Positions 34,661-45,260 of a DNA stretch of 64,000 nucleotides are shown piece after piece. The translations under genes and the position numbers were made by a program. The DNA is taken from positions 3,281,884 through 3,345,883 of the forward strand of contig OX155980.1 of NCBI GenBank assembly GCA_944548615.1. The letters run 5' to 3'. Below the pieces are notes generated by a model. That model had not been told where the DNA came from. It searched no databases and was given only the letters and a program-made list of their open reading frames with translations. Position 1 is the first letter of the stretch. Each line of letters opens with the position of its first letter. This DNA is from Micropterix aruncella (taxonomy: Eukaryota; Arthropoda; Insecta; Lepidoptera; Micropterigidae).

Positions 34661-35315
34661 TGGGCCCTTGCAGAGTTGGCCACGAAGACCCATTATGTTC
34701 AGGGTTGGTCACACTCACGGGTCAACACCTCTCAGACGGCCTCCACGCATGAAGTGCGAGCCTGGGTAGGACTCTGGCCTTATGGTTAGTTTTCCCCGGG
34801 AATCAACCTTCTGGCGCTCCTAGACGGTCTGCGCACCGTGCGGCGCAAGCCAATCGATTGTGCACTCTGACTAACAGTCAGGGGAGTCTGGAAGCAGTAC
34901 TGTTCCTTTAGAGCGGGGGTGGTTGCGGACCTTACGGGGGCTGCTCTTGAAACGACCATCGGCTATCCGTTCCTGGGTGAACAGCCGGGCAAAGGATGCC
35001 GTGGTCCGCGATAGATTCGGTATGCACCGTTTCACCGCTTCGTAAGGGAGAGGACCGCGCAAGCGACCTCGAACTCGTAACCAATCGAGAGACTGGAGTA
35101 ATCTGGTCGCAAATGGAAGTGAGGGTGTGAGTGTAAGCCCGCTGGGTAACACCCCTGGCTATCTCGCAGTTAAGGCGTTGGCCTCTTACGGGTTTGTGGC
35201 GGAGCTAGATGGTGGACTGTTTTTGTCCTAAGTCTTCTGCGCTCACTCCAGAGAGATAGAACGACCAATCGTTAAAACTTCCTGAGGTGACGGGTTCGCC
35301 CGTTGTAGTTGACAA
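34660..35315 (+). mobile_element. Family B repeat, full-length copy
   Basis: The best reference copy: 5' gttaatgggcccttgcagag, then ctcacgggtcaacacc, cgcaccgtgcggcgcaagcc, gaaacgaccatcggctatcc, cgcgcaagcgacctcgaact, ggcgttggcctcttacgggt, and 3' gttcgcccgttgtagttgac. GC content is well above that of surrounding DNA. Two blocks, ggttaaggcgttgg and gggttcgcccgttgt, loosely recall tRNA A and B boxes, but they are ~150 bp apart, so a tRNA origin is not claimed. Confidence 0.85.
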
Positions 35316-35354
35316 CTCTATTTGATGAAAAAGGGAGTTTACGGGAATATTGCA

Positions 35355-35895
35355 GTTTGGCCACTAAGACTCAGTTGTACAGGGTCGGTCAAACGCACGA
35401 GTCAACACCCATCCGGCGGCCTCCACACAGAAGGGAGAGCTGGCCTGCGGGCCAGTCTTCCCTAGTAGTCAACCTTCGGGTCTTGGACGGTTTGAGCACT
35501 GTACGGCGTCAGCCCATCGATTGTGCACTCCGACTAACAGCCGGGAGAGTCTGGAAACAGTAATGTTTCCTATAGAGCGGGGATCGTTGTTAGCCTTACG
35601 GAAACTGCTCTGGAAACGACCATTCGACCACCCAATGCCGGGTGAATACGCCGGGCAAATGATGCCGTGGTCTGCGATTGATTCGGTAGACACCGTATCA
35701 CCGCTTCATAAGGGAGAGGACCGCGCAAGCGACCTCGATCCTGTAACCAGACGGGAGACGGGAGTTATCTTGAAGATTAATCCCAGGCGGAGATATCCTT
35801 CGAAACTGGTAGTCAGGGGGCGAGGCTGCCCGCTGGATACCTTTCCCGGTGTCTCGCCGTAAGGCGTTGGCCTCCATGTCAGGCAGGTTCCGCAC
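35355..35895 (+). mobile_element. Family B repeat, 3'-truncated copy
   Basis: 5' ggccactaagactcagttgt to ggcgttggcctccatgtcag, then stops short of the usual 3' end. It belongs to a subfamily with the extra ggagttatcttgaagattaa and ggtagtcagggggcgagg blocks, shared with 17637-18370 and 60505-61165. Confidence 0.8.
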
Positions 35896-35929
35896 TCTCT
35901 TTTCATGTGTTACAACAGGATCATGACCG

Positions 35930-36115
35930 TTTTTTGGCACATATAGATTGGACATATAGATTCCCCAGAATGCCACGATGAAAGGTATTAAGCCGCCGCT
36001 ATCCACCTACTTCCTGCGACCGCGGCAATATCATCGGTCCATCTTTGTGGGGTCCGTCCTACACTGCGTCTGCCGGTTATAGTGGTCGATATTCGAGAAG
36101 GTTTTTTTCCCAACG
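35930..36115 (-). pseudogene. RTE-type LINE C-terminal scrap
   Basis: Minus-strand residues TGRRSVGRTPQRWTDDIAAV followed by AGSRWIAAA match the GRRsvGRPxxRWTDDi block near the C-terminus of RTE-type reverse transcriptases. Both ends are cut by family B copies in opposite orientation. Confidence 0.75.
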
Positions 36116-36245
36116 GTTGTCGGAGTCCTACCCAGGCTCGCAATTTAGTGTGGAGGCCGTCGGATAGGTGTTGACCCGTGAGTGTGACCAACCCTGAACA
36201 GAATGGGTCTTCGTGGCCAACTCAACAAGGGCCCATTAACTCCCA
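36116..36245 (-). mobile_element. Family B repeat, 5'-end fragment
   Basis: Holds tcctacccaggctcgc, ggtgttgacccgtgagtgtg and the 5' terminus read as gggcccattaactcccag. Only the first ~130 bp of the family are present. Confidence 0.8.
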
Positions 36246-36264
36246 GGTTAATCACCATATTGAG

Positions 36265-36924
36265 ATGTCAACCACAACGGGCGAACCCGTCACCGCAGGA
36301 CATTTTAACGATTCATCGTTCTATCGACCGTGCAGTGAGCGTAGAAGACTTTGGACATAACAAATCCGACGTTTAGCTACGCCACAACCCGTTAGAGACC
36401 AACGCCTTACCGCGAGTAGCCAGGTATGTTACCTGGCGGGCGGCACTCGCGCCCTAACTACCAATTGTGACCAGATTTCTCCGGTCTCTCGATTGGTTCC
36501 GAGTTCGAGGTCGCTTGCGCGGTCCTCTCCCTTACGAAGCGGTGAAACGGAGTATACCGAATCTATCGCGGACCAAGGCGTCCTTTGCCCGACTCTGAAC
36601 CGGGATCGGATGGCCAATGGTCATTTCAAGAGCAGTCGCCGTAAGGTAGACAACTACCCCCGCTCTATAGGAAACAATACAGTTCCCAGACTCCCCCGAT
36701 TGTTAGTCGGAGAGCACAATCGATTGGCTTGCGCCGCTCGGTGCGCAGACCGTCCAGGAGCGCCAGAGGATTGATTCCCAGGGGAGACTGGTTGAATCAG
36801 TGTCCTACCCAGGCTCGCACCCCATTCGTGGAGGCCATCGGATGGGTGTTGACCCGTGAGTGTGACCGACCCTGAAACAGAATGGCTCTTCGTGGCCAAC
36901 TCAGCAAGGGCCCATTAGCTCCCA
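36265..36924 (-). mobile_element. Family B repeat, full-length reverse copy
   Basis: From the 3' end (gtcaaccacaacgggcgaac) to the 5' end (gggcccattagctcccacc), with all body blocks present. Nearly identical over long stretches to 24375-24975, so one of the younger pairs in the window. Confidence 0.85.
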
Positions 36925-36929
36925 CCAAG

Positions 36930-37302
36930 CCGGCCGACACTCGCGCCCTTACTTCCAGTTGCAACCAGATAACTACGGTCTCCCAACTGGTTACAGGTTC
37001 GAAATAGCTTGCGCGGTCCTCTCCATAACCACCCCCGCTCTATAGGAAACAAAGCCGTTTTCAGACTTTCCCGGCTATCAGTCGGAATGCACAATCGATT
37101 GGACGACGCCGCACAATGCAAACCGTCCAGGAGCGCCCGAAGGACGATTCCTACGGGAAACTGGCCCGCAGGCCAGATTTTCCTACCCGCACTCGCACTT
37201 CTGCGTGGAGGCTGCCGGATGAGTATTGACCCGTGCGTTTGGCCGACCCTACACACATGGGTCTCAGTGGCCTAACAGCAGCAGGGTCCATTAGCTCCCT
37301 TA
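36930..37302 (-). mobile_element. Family B repeat, reverse copy with internal deletion
   Basis: Starts in the middle (cactcgcgcccttacttcca), skips from cgcggtcctctcc directly to accacccccgctctatagg, and ends at the 5' terminus gggtccattagctccctt. It is the last member of the B cluster. Confidence 0.8.
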
Positions 37303-37786
37303 AAGAACAACCATATATGAATCCAAATATAGCGATAATACACATTGTTAAGCATTGCAAAATGGCGTCTGTGTTAAGACACCCTTGGTACTTCGCCATA
37401 TGAATTACTGTGCAGTTTTCACTGTTCAGGGCTCGCCCGAAGGAATTCTTTCATTTAATTTACCTCTTATAGGAAGCTCCCGGGTGGGAGCTAAACCATT
37501 ACACGACCAGTAACTAAAAACTGCACTGGGGATACACTGAAGGATTTTAGCGCTGGGTGAAGAACTAAAAAAGTGTGGGGCGTGGAAATGCCCCTGTTCT
37601 GTATCTTTACCACGACTAGATAAGTTTCTCTTCATTCATTTATTAATATTATAGGGGAGGGTTCAAAAACAAAAAAGTAATAAACTCTTTGGAACCATAT
37701 AAAAGTAAATACTGGTAGGTCTGTTATTACGTTTTTAAAAACAAACGCTGATTTCGTTTTCCATGTTTTTAAAATAAGAGTCTTGT
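37303..37786. other. No recognised feature
   Basis: A small self-complementary word (agctcccgggtgggagct, 37476-37493) is the only structure seen. Confidence 0.4.
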
Positions 37787-38110
37787 TTGAACCTTGTCGA
37801 AGCATGTGTGCGAAATCGAATTATGAACGATAATCGCTTGCCACGTAAACTTCTTTGGCGAGACCGTCCGACAGAATGGAGAATTCAGCGATCGGCACCG
37901 AAGAAAACCTGGCTAAATAACATCAAAGACGACCTTAAGAATCAACGATTATCGCCTAGGGATGCTCGAGTCGTGGCAAAAAATCGTCAAGAATGGAAGC
38001 GAATCGTGAATGGAGTACGAGATCCAGCGGCACTGACAGCAGCGTATTGGCTGCGAGGGCGACCCCCTCCCCAATCGCCGGCTACGGAATAAATAATAAT
38101 AATAATAATA
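37787..38110 (+). pseudogene. RTE-type LINE C-terminal tail with (AAT)n 3' end
   Basis: The frame to 38092 contains RIMNDNRLPRKLLWRDRPTE, KKTWLNNIKDDLKNQRLSPR, KNRQEWKRIVNGVRDPAALT and AAYWLRGRPPPQSP. These are the end blocks of RTE-like reverse transcriptases (RlPrklL, tWlnnikdDl, dRxxWrxivxxvxDPAA). It finishes with a stop and an (AAT)n tail at 38091-38110. The same family is present in reverse, interrupted, at 48039-48470. Confidence 0.8.
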
Positions 38111-38309
38111 TGTGTGCGAAACGGCAAAAGACAGAAACAGAATTTTGCGTGGTAGTATTTCAAGACTCACGAGAAACATTAGGGCTTGATGTTCCCCCTT
38201 ATTCTACAGTTGGAAGTTGGTGTGCTGAGTAAGGACGTGAAAGAACTTAAACTAATAGTGACTCTCGCTCTATACTCAAGAAATTATTAAAAATGTGCGA
38301 AAAGAATGT

Positions 38310-38651
38310 TTTGACGGATTGTCGTGTCATGGTTCGTTTTATTGCTGAAGAAATAAATATTTTGATAAGCGGGCAAGTACCTCTCCTTCTCTCTATATCC
38401 TCCTCCTGTTGTAGGCGTTGCCTTTTACCGAAGACTACTAAGCTGAAGGCTTTGCCTTCTACTAAAGACTACTTTGCGTGAAGACTGCTAAGCTGACGAG
38501 ATCGTGAATTTGTTTTGACTAGGGGAAGGTGAAATAGTCTTGGCGAGCGTGTAGATCGAGAAGTAACATTACGTTTATTTATACCAATATACATCTCTTG
38601 CATCTCAGCGTTATTTTCAAACTTGGGGAGGAAAGCGAGAGCGATAACTAT
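38310..38651. repeat. Dispersed repeat also at 39430-39620 and 42345-42485
   Basis: Part 1 (catggttcgttttattgctg to ctaagctgacgagatcg) recurs at 39430-39620. Part 2 (tgaatttgttttgactaggg to gagcgata) recurs at 42345-42485. The second copy shows how the sequence continues without the LINE that is inserted at about 38652. Confidence 0.8.
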
Positions 38652-39218
38652 CCAGACTACTATTCTCGTTGTATCCGCCATCATTTGCTGCCATTGGCTT
38701 TGCGAAGAAACATAGCTGACATCTCACTTTTACTACGAATTTTAAATGGCTCGATTGATTGTCCTGAACTACTATCTAAAATATCTCTCCGCACTCCTAG
38801 CCGGGCACTTAGAAATAGGGCACTCCTTCTTGTACCTGGCTTTAAAACCAAATACAGGCGTAATTCTTATTTTATAAGGGTATGCGAAACTTTCAACACC
38901 CTGAATGCTGACATTGATATTGACCCCTTTTTCACGAATATAGATACTATAAGGAAGCAGGTTGTAGGGCGATGTTGTGATGACCAGGATTAGCATTTTC
39001 TTCTTTTATTACAGTTGTCAACATGTTTTCTACTGTACAATTTAGTATCTTCTTGTTTAATATCTTCTTTATGCTTAATATCAGTTCTAAATTCACGTTA
39101 TTATTATTGTCATTATCAGTGGGAACTTATAAATGGCTCTAAGCTTCCTATTTTTGTTCACTACAAAATTATTGGCTGTAAGTTATCCTTAAGAAAATAA
39201 AATAAGATAAATAAAATA
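38652..39218 (+). pseudogene. CR1/Jockey-type LINE tail inserted in a repeat
   Basis: The open frame reads YYSRCIRHHLLPLALRRNIA, LLLRILNGSIDCPELLSKIS, RTPSRALRNRALLLVPGFKT and SYFIRVCETFNTLNADIDID. This is the lxxRRxxxDixlLxkilnGxiDcpeLL block and the final RvxexfNxL block of this LINE type. Upstream domains are absent. It ends in an A-rich tail (ataaaataagataaataaaa). Comparison with the empty paralogous site at about 42484 fixes the boundaries. Confidence 0.8.
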
Positions 39219-40065
39219 AAAGTCCTACGGCCCTATAGTAGCAACAATTCGGTTATCTTTAGCAGGGGCATAGCTAGAGTTTGTGCCGTGCGAGGCGATT
39301 TTTAGAACCTCTCTCCCCTCCCTTCTCCCCAACAACCCTTATTCTCGCAGTGAAGACAAGTAGCAATCACCATTGTCGTCAATAGAATCTTAGAATTAGA
39401 GTGTGGATCGACTTGGTGGATTACGTCAAATAATTGCGCCGCGTGGTTCGTTTTATTGCTGAATTAGTGAAGATTTCGATAGGTAGGGCAAGGACCTCTC
39501 CTTCTCTCTATATACTCCTCCTTTTTTAGTCTTTGCCTTCTACTGAAGACTACTAAGCTGCAGGCTTTGCCTTCTACTGAAGACTTTTTTGCGTGAAGAC
39601 TACTAAGCTGACGAGATCGTTCTCTTCTGATTCCATCCACTGAGAGTCAACATTTCGACTTGGCTGCTGCTCCATTGATGCATATGAAAATCTGGCAACG
39701 CCGCACTACGGAACTTTTTATATAATCGACCGAACCAACTGTGCGCCGTCTTGAAGAATTTACGTCATTCGAGATTTAGGCGCGGTTAAATTTAATTTTG
39801 GCACGCGGCCCGCCCGTATGTATGATTCGTAACATTTCCACGTTAGCGCCCAGAAAGCACGAGAATGCTCATAAGTTGAGGAGCCAGCATCAAAAAAGTG
39901 CAAGAGATCTGGAAAAGCTGATACTTTCAGATCAGACAGTATTTTGACCATAGAATGTTGGGGTACAGTCAGCAGGCTAGATTCCTGGACACCTGGCGGT
40001 GGCATACTAAGAAGTTTTGGAAAAGCTAAAAATGTATCAGTAGACAGAGGATGTAATAAAGGACT
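39219..40065. repeat. Continuation of the interrupted repeat plus unassigned DNA
   Basis: 39219-39400 (tcctacggccctatag, gcatagctagagtttgtgcc) matches 42486-42600. 39430-39620 repeats 38310-38515. The remaining 39640-40065 has no recognised feature. Confidence 0.65.
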
Positions 40066-40237
40066 CAAAACATATGGTCAGACTGCTTTTTAATCGACGC
40101 GTGGCGTCAGCATCTATATACCATTACATTGCGTTATTGCGACCATTATAATGCGTCATAACCGATGCGTCATAGACCGATGCATGCCATGTATGGAGAT
40201 GCTAACGCCACGCGTTCGACTATGACCATATGTTTTG
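40066..40237. mobile_element. Probable MITE with ~50-bp imperfect TIRs
   Basis: CAAAACATATGGTCA at 40066-40080 is inverted at 40223-40237. Inside, cgacgcgtggcgtcagcatc at 40096 is inverted (gatgctaacgccacgcgttcg) near 40199-40219. No target duplication was resolved. Confidence 0.65.
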
Positions 40238-40968
40238 CATTCATTATTGCATTCACTGTATACTGATGAATTTTCAGCCTTTCCAAAACACTTTGGGGGT
40301 ATAACGGACCTTAAGTCCATTACATGCGATCAACAATTGCATCGATTTTCAGTGAAAGCCACAGACACAATTCAGCTATTATTTTGACCCGTGCAGCTAT
40401 GAATCAGCACGATGAAACAATACTTTTACTCGGAATATTTTTGGATTGCATCATTGATCGGCGTATATAAACTGATGCAAAAGCAACCAAATCATCATTC
40501 CTCGAGTGGTCATGTCTCCAGATAGCGACGGCACACTTCGGTGTCCCGGCTTCTCGGTCACATATCATTCTTCGAGTGATCACCTTCCCCCAAGGTGGCG
40601 ACGGCATTCGGCACTCTCTCTCACGAGTTAGCTCCTTGGTTTCCTTTCCGCATTCACCATGAGTCTCGAAGCATTAGTCTGTAATCCCACAGACTCGAGC
40701 CGTGCCCAGTACAAGATACTAGGAGCACACGCACAATCCTCATCCACTATTCCCGCATAACCTCCGTCGTGCAACCCTCGCGTCTCGATAAAGTAAACTG
40801 GGCACTCTTTACTTCGGCAAGCGTTATAACTGGCAATATTCAAACCTTCGATCAATAAATTCCTTCTACTTCATTCAAAACCGCCTTTCAATACGGAGAT
40901 AACTCGTAAGTTGATACCACCACCTCACACCGAACAACCTAGAGTCTTGTGAGGGGTGGTCCCTCACA
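40238..40968 (-). other. Unassigned segment, possible solo LTR end
   Basis: The right edge, read in reverse, is TGTGAGGGACCACCCCTCAC, close in style to the LTR end TGTGAGAATGGCCACCC at 56158, and could be the start of a minus-strand LTR. A matching CA end and target duplication were not found, so this is weak. 40500-40620 has two similar tcctcgagtg/ttcttcgagtg blocks. Confidence 0.25.
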
Positions 40969-41175
40969 TACTAATTAAGATTACAAGTATTGAAATAAAA
41001 ATTTAAGAGATAAAATGGGAGTTTGCTATGTTACGATTAATCGTGTGTAAGAAATAAATACATAATTAATAACTATGAAATTGCGATTTGTCTTTAAACA
41101 ATTATAATGGATCATCCTGTCAAATAATGCACTTAATTAACTAAGAGCCTAAATTTTGCAAGTGATGTAGGGAAT

Positions 41176-41492
41176 GGGCCCGTTTGCGTTTCTTCGAGAA
41201 CTAAAATTGGAAATTAGTTCAAGCGAACGAGACAGAGCAATACGTTGAAGCGAACTATGAAATGAACGACCGTCGATTTTCCTGCATCAATACTAGCTGT
41301 CGAACTTACAGCCGTCCGTGTACATTTGAACGCATTGCATGCGGTTTTAGCAGGTGGTTTATCTTAGGTGTGTAGTTTAAATGCGGAAAACTGACAACCT
41401 TTCATTTCACTTTCCGCTCTTACGCAATGCACCGTCTTTTATCACCTGAACCAATTTCCGATTTTAGTTGACGAAGAAACGCGATCGAGCCC
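41176..41492. mobile_element. Family C TIR element, copy 3, diverged
   Basis: 317 bp with TIRs beginning GGGCCCGTTTGCGTTTCTTC and ending CGAGCCC; AAT on both sides. Sequence is visibly more diverged from the other copies, so it is older. The interval 40969-41175 is AT-rich and empty. Confidence 0.85.
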
Positions 41493-41562
41493 AATATGTC
41501 AATGGCCGAAAATTTATTATCGTACGAATTACAAGCTTTGCATAATTCTTTTAATTTGTGAG

Positions 41563-42268
41563 CAGTGGCGTAGTGTGCCTTGGCGGGGCCCCTTATAAAA
41601 ATTTGTTTGGGGGCCCTTAGGAAGGGTAAAGATTTCTCACAAAAGAAAAAAAAATGTTTGCATAAAATTAAAAGAAATCATAATTATCTGTCACTTTTTC
41701 CAAAATTTTTACAAACAATTGAAATTAAATATACACTCTCCTTGATTTTTTTCGGCAAACTGATTTATTAAATCATTTATAGCTGATGACGACTGTAGTT
41801 TTTCTAAAGTTTCTGCCTGTATGGACAATAGTGACAGGTCTGACAGGCGTTCATGTCCCATCGAAGTTCTTAGGTAATTTTTTACCAGTTTTAATTTTGA
41901 AAAACTTTCAGCAGTTGCACTTGTAACTGGAAGGGTCAAGAATAAAAAGCATGCTGTTATTACCTCCGGAAAACTGGATGCAAGACTATTGAATTTTATC
42001 AGCAATAATTCAATGAGTTCCTTAATGGCATGTTTTTATAGCCTTTAATTGGTCATGAAGAATAACTGAGATGTCTACTGTATTTAGCCGACAGTTTTCC
42101 GGAAGCGTCTAATATCTCTTCGTTTGAAGGAGAGAGGAGTTTCTCCGGTTGTAATATTTTGAACATACTACTCAGGTCGCCAGGTCAGGTCAGGTCAGGT
42201 TGGGGGCCCCCGTGGCCCGGGGGCCCCGTATAATTGATACGGCTGATACGGCGGTAGCTACGCCTCTG
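41563..42268 (-). mobile_element. hAT element, 706-bp deletion derivative
   Basis: Ends CAGTGGCGTAG (left) and CTACGCCTCTG (right) are hAT-type TIRs. TTTGTGAG at 41555-41562 and again at 42269-42276 is a perfect 8-bp target duplication, the hAT hallmark. GGGGCCCC-rich subterminal blocks lie at both ends. It keeps only the 3' end of the transposase gene, so it cannot move by itself. Confidence 0.93.
41709..42135 (-). pseudogene. hAT transposase C-terminal dimerisation domain remnant
   Basis: The minus-strand frame has FLTLPVTSATAESFSKLKLV, then KNYLRTSMGHERLSDLSLLS and INDLINQFAEKNQ. This is the hAT C-terminal dimerisation pattern LPVTsAtaERxFSkLKliKnyLRssMgqeRLxxLxllsi, with the usual Glu-Arg here AE-S. 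Upstream in another frame LSPSNEEILDASGKLSAKYS continues the family, so at least one frameshift has occurred. The DDE catalytic core is deleted. Confidence 0.88.
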
Positions 42269-42276
42269 TTTGTGAG

Positions 42277-43124
42277 ACTAATAGTTCGTTTAATATATAG
42301 TTTAATTTAAGATAATCAATTTATATATATTAATTTTGAGCTGAATTTGTTTTGACTAGGGGAAGGCGAAATAGTCTTGGCGAGCGTGTAGATCGAGATT
42401 TAACATTACGTTATTTGTGCCAATATACATTTCTTGCATCTTAGCGTTATTAACAAGCTTGGGAAGAAAGCGGGGGCGATAAAAATCCTACGGTCCTATA
42501 GAGCAGTGGCATAGCTAGAGTTTGTGCCATGCGGGGTGATTTTTAACCCCCCCCCCCCCCGACAACCCTTATTCTCGTAGTGGAGACAAGTGGAAATCAA
42601 CTTTTATTTATTTATTTATTTATTTTAAGCAATTCACAAAAATATTACAAGTCACAATTACATAAGAAGCATCAAATAAAATATCATATAACTAAAACAT
42701 AACCGTGTCAAACACATGTCGCCCAACTAAGCAAGGTTTGTGCTTGGGCGGACATTCCATAAACATATAGTAGTTGAATACGTAGGAAAAAAATACATGG
42801 AAATGCGTATAAAACTAAATCAAAAAACTAAAATAGAAATAAAATAAAAAAAGGTTTGAAAAAATCTAAATGTCTACGTGCCATTTTTATTTAATACACT
42901 GTTAAAAGTGAAATGAAAGTAAATGAATTGTCGTCAATGAAATCTTAGAATTAGAGTGTAAATCTAATTGGAGGATGACGTCAACCCCCTCCCCAACCTA
43001 TGACGCAATCAGGGATGATTGCGTCGCAGGCTAAAAAAATATTGATACTTAGTGAAGCATATTAAAAGGCTGATCATTGAAAGACTGCGCTGGAGGCTGA
43101 TCATTGAAAAACCCGGGTCCTAAT
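42277..43124. repeat. Repeat copy with empty site, poly-C tract, LINE 3' tail
   Basis: 42345-42600 matches the repeat at 38510-38651 joined to 39219-39350, that is, the uninterrupted form. It ends in a C run (42547-42560). 42602-42630 is (TTTA)n, followed by about 300 bp that look like a minus-strand LINE 3' UTR (ttaagcaattcacaaaaata). No coding sequence was recognised. Confidence 0.6.
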
Positions 43125-44420
43125 AGGACCAGTGCAATTGGACCACTACGACTCATTTTGTTTAGGGTCGGCCCAACTCACGGGTCAGTACCCATCCGGT
43201 AAGCTACCGGAAGAAGTTCGAGCCCTGGTAGGTTTCTAGGCCCGATGGGTCAGTTTACCCTGGGATGCGTTTTTCGGGCGCTCCTGGACTGTTTGCGCAC
43301 CGTGCGGCGTTAGCCAATCGACTGTGCACTCCGACAGATAACCGGGAGAATCGCGAAACGGCTTAGTTACCTAAGCAGCGGGGGTGGATGTTGACCTGTC
43401 GTCCTTCTTTCTTGACATGACAATTCGGCTACCTGATCCTGAGTTCAGATCCGGAAATAAGATGCCATGGTCCGCGATATGGAAACGAATGCAGCTATTT
43501 GGAATCCGCATTAAGATACTTATACCTTCATGCTGGTAAAGGTACAGAAGTGTTTTCTGAGATTTTTGTACTTCAAGCAGTACCGATATTATCCATTTTT
43601 GTATCCGACTGCATTTATCACAGGCATGGTTGGCTATAATTCTCTCTGTCTCAGAAGAGAAATGCTGACCATGTGCTATGTTTTCAATCTAATTCGTGGT
43701 AAAACTGATAACCCTAGCTTACTAGCCAATGTGTATCTTTTCGTACCAAATAATTATCTTCGTGCTCGATCGCACCATATTTTCGCGGAGCCGTTCTCGC
43801 GCACTAACCTTACGAGATAGAACTTGTTGGCGCGTGCTTTGCGGCGCTTAAATGAAATTTACTCGATGACACCAGATTTTCATATTTTTACCATCAACTC
43901 TCACTTGTTTAAATTGCAAGCTATCTTATATGATAGCTAGTATTATAATTGTCATTCTATTTGTATAGTTACGGTAATATCTTTATTAATTTTACTTCTC
44001 AATGCCTTGGTTTTACTGTTATGTTGATTAGTAATAAGTAAATAAACAAAATAAATAAAATAGATTCAAACTGAAGCACCGCAGGTTTGCCGTATGTATT
44101 AAACTGAAACATACGGCAGGTAGAGGACCGCGCAAGCGACCTCGAACCCGTAACCAGTCAGGAGGGTGAAGGTATCCTGATGGGTAAATCCAGACGGAGA
44201 TATCCTTCCAAAAATGATAGTCAGGGGCGAGGTGGCCTGCTGGGTTACCTTCCCAATGCCCCGTCGTAAAGCGTTGGCGTCTAACGGGCATGTTGGTCAG
44301 TATGACTTTGCTGGACGGTAGTTTTGTACTTGTCCCCAAGTCTTCTACGTTCACCTCATGGGAGACAGAACGATTATTATCGTTAAATCTTCCTGAAATT
44401 GACGGGTTCGCCCGTTGTAG
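43125..44420 (+). mobile_element. Family B repeat, near full-length, split by a LINE
   Basis: The 5' half lies at 43125-43479 (gaccactacgactcatt to tggtccgcgata) and the 3' half at 44060-44420 (atagattcaaactgaagcac to gttgtagtcgac). The two halves join without loss when compared with other copies. A poly-C run follows at 44439-44453. Confidence 0.88.
43480..44059 (+). pseudogene. 5'-truncated CR1/Jockey-type LINE inserted in family B
   Basis: Reading from 43488: NAAIWNPH, a TAA stop, DTYTFMLVKVQKCFLRFLYF, then YYPFLYPTAFITGMVGYNSL, LRREMLTMCYVFNLIRGKTD, and RARSHHIFAEPFSRTNLTR. This is the ViWnPhxxxxxxxLEkVQkxFLRFL...LxxRRxxxxxxfxxxilxgxxdxP block of the thumb/C-terminal region, so a dead copy. 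It ends with an A-rich tail (aataaacaaaataaataaa). ATA on both sides may be a short target duplication. Confidence 0.85.
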
Positions 44421-44529
44421 TCGACATCTCTAACTGTTGAAACCCCCCCCCCCCCCCTCCCCCACCTAAGCTATGTATGTATATACGTTTTAGAATGCGT
44501 TAAATTGATCATAAAAAACCTAGCTCAGC

Positions 44530-45260
44530 TGCAGATACATTCAGATACCCATAAACACTTTACCAGGGGGAGAAATAATCTGATTCTTCCTCGTCCAAAT
44601 CTAGAACTTTTTAAAAGGGATTCGAACTAAGTCGGAATTATACGCTACAATAAGCTACCCTCTAGTTTTAAAAAAATATGCCGCGAAGGAAAAATGCTCC
44701 AATTTAAAAATAAACCCAAATTATATCTCATTGAAAGAGAATTGTACGACATTAACGATCTCTAAAAACTGTTTGCATCTCGACTATAACTCCTTCTGTA
44801 ATAAGTTTTTAATCGATTTTCAATTTGACTAAATGTATTGACTATTTTTATTATTAAGTAGGCACATATTAATTATACCTTGACTATTGTTATTTGCAAT
44901 ATAATCACTAAGACCTTTTATTTAACTTTTTGACAATCATCACATTTTTTTTTGTTATTTTTGACAATACATTTATTTATTTTATACTAAAAAAAACTTG
45001 TTTTTATCGGTATTTTAAAGAATTATTTACTCTGTGTTTTTATCTGGTAAACTAAATGGTGAGACTTGATTTAATTCTACAATAATACCTTCTTTATTCT
45101 TACGAGTAACCGTTTATGTTTTGATTATTAATAGAAGAATTTGATCATTAATGAAGAATTCAATCATATCACGGCCAAATGTAAATGTAATACAACTGTC
45201 TATACAACTATGTATTAGTTTTTAAGACAATAAATTATTTGATTTGATTTGATTTGATAT
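44530..45260 (+). pseudogene. LINE C-terminal remnant with (TTGAT)n tail
   Basis: Readable in pieces: TRGRNNLILPRPNLELFKKG, a frame change near 44620, then FKKICREGKMLQFKNKPKLY and LIERELYDINDL with a stop at about 44765. The layout (TRxxxxL.lp, LPssfK, FKxkLKxyLxexxxYdxnDf) fits CR1/Jockey-like ends. The ~480 bp UTR carries aataaa at 45230 and ends in tttgatttgatttgat. Confidence 0.65.

Noticed and set aside
34871..35152. Conserved protein on the reverse strand of family B (frames at 28336, 34871 and 44028)
   Set aside because: The frames are alike only because the repeat copies are alike. They differ in ends, contain no known motif, and are broken in other copies.
36654..37256. Overlapping long frames in the 35-37.3 kb region as a gene cluster
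   Set aside because: GC-rich family B copies have few stops in several frames at once; there is no codon bias or domain.
42180..42201. Telomere-like array (caggt repeats)
   Set aside because: The unit is CAGGT, not the insect TTAGG, with only four units in the hAT subterminal region.
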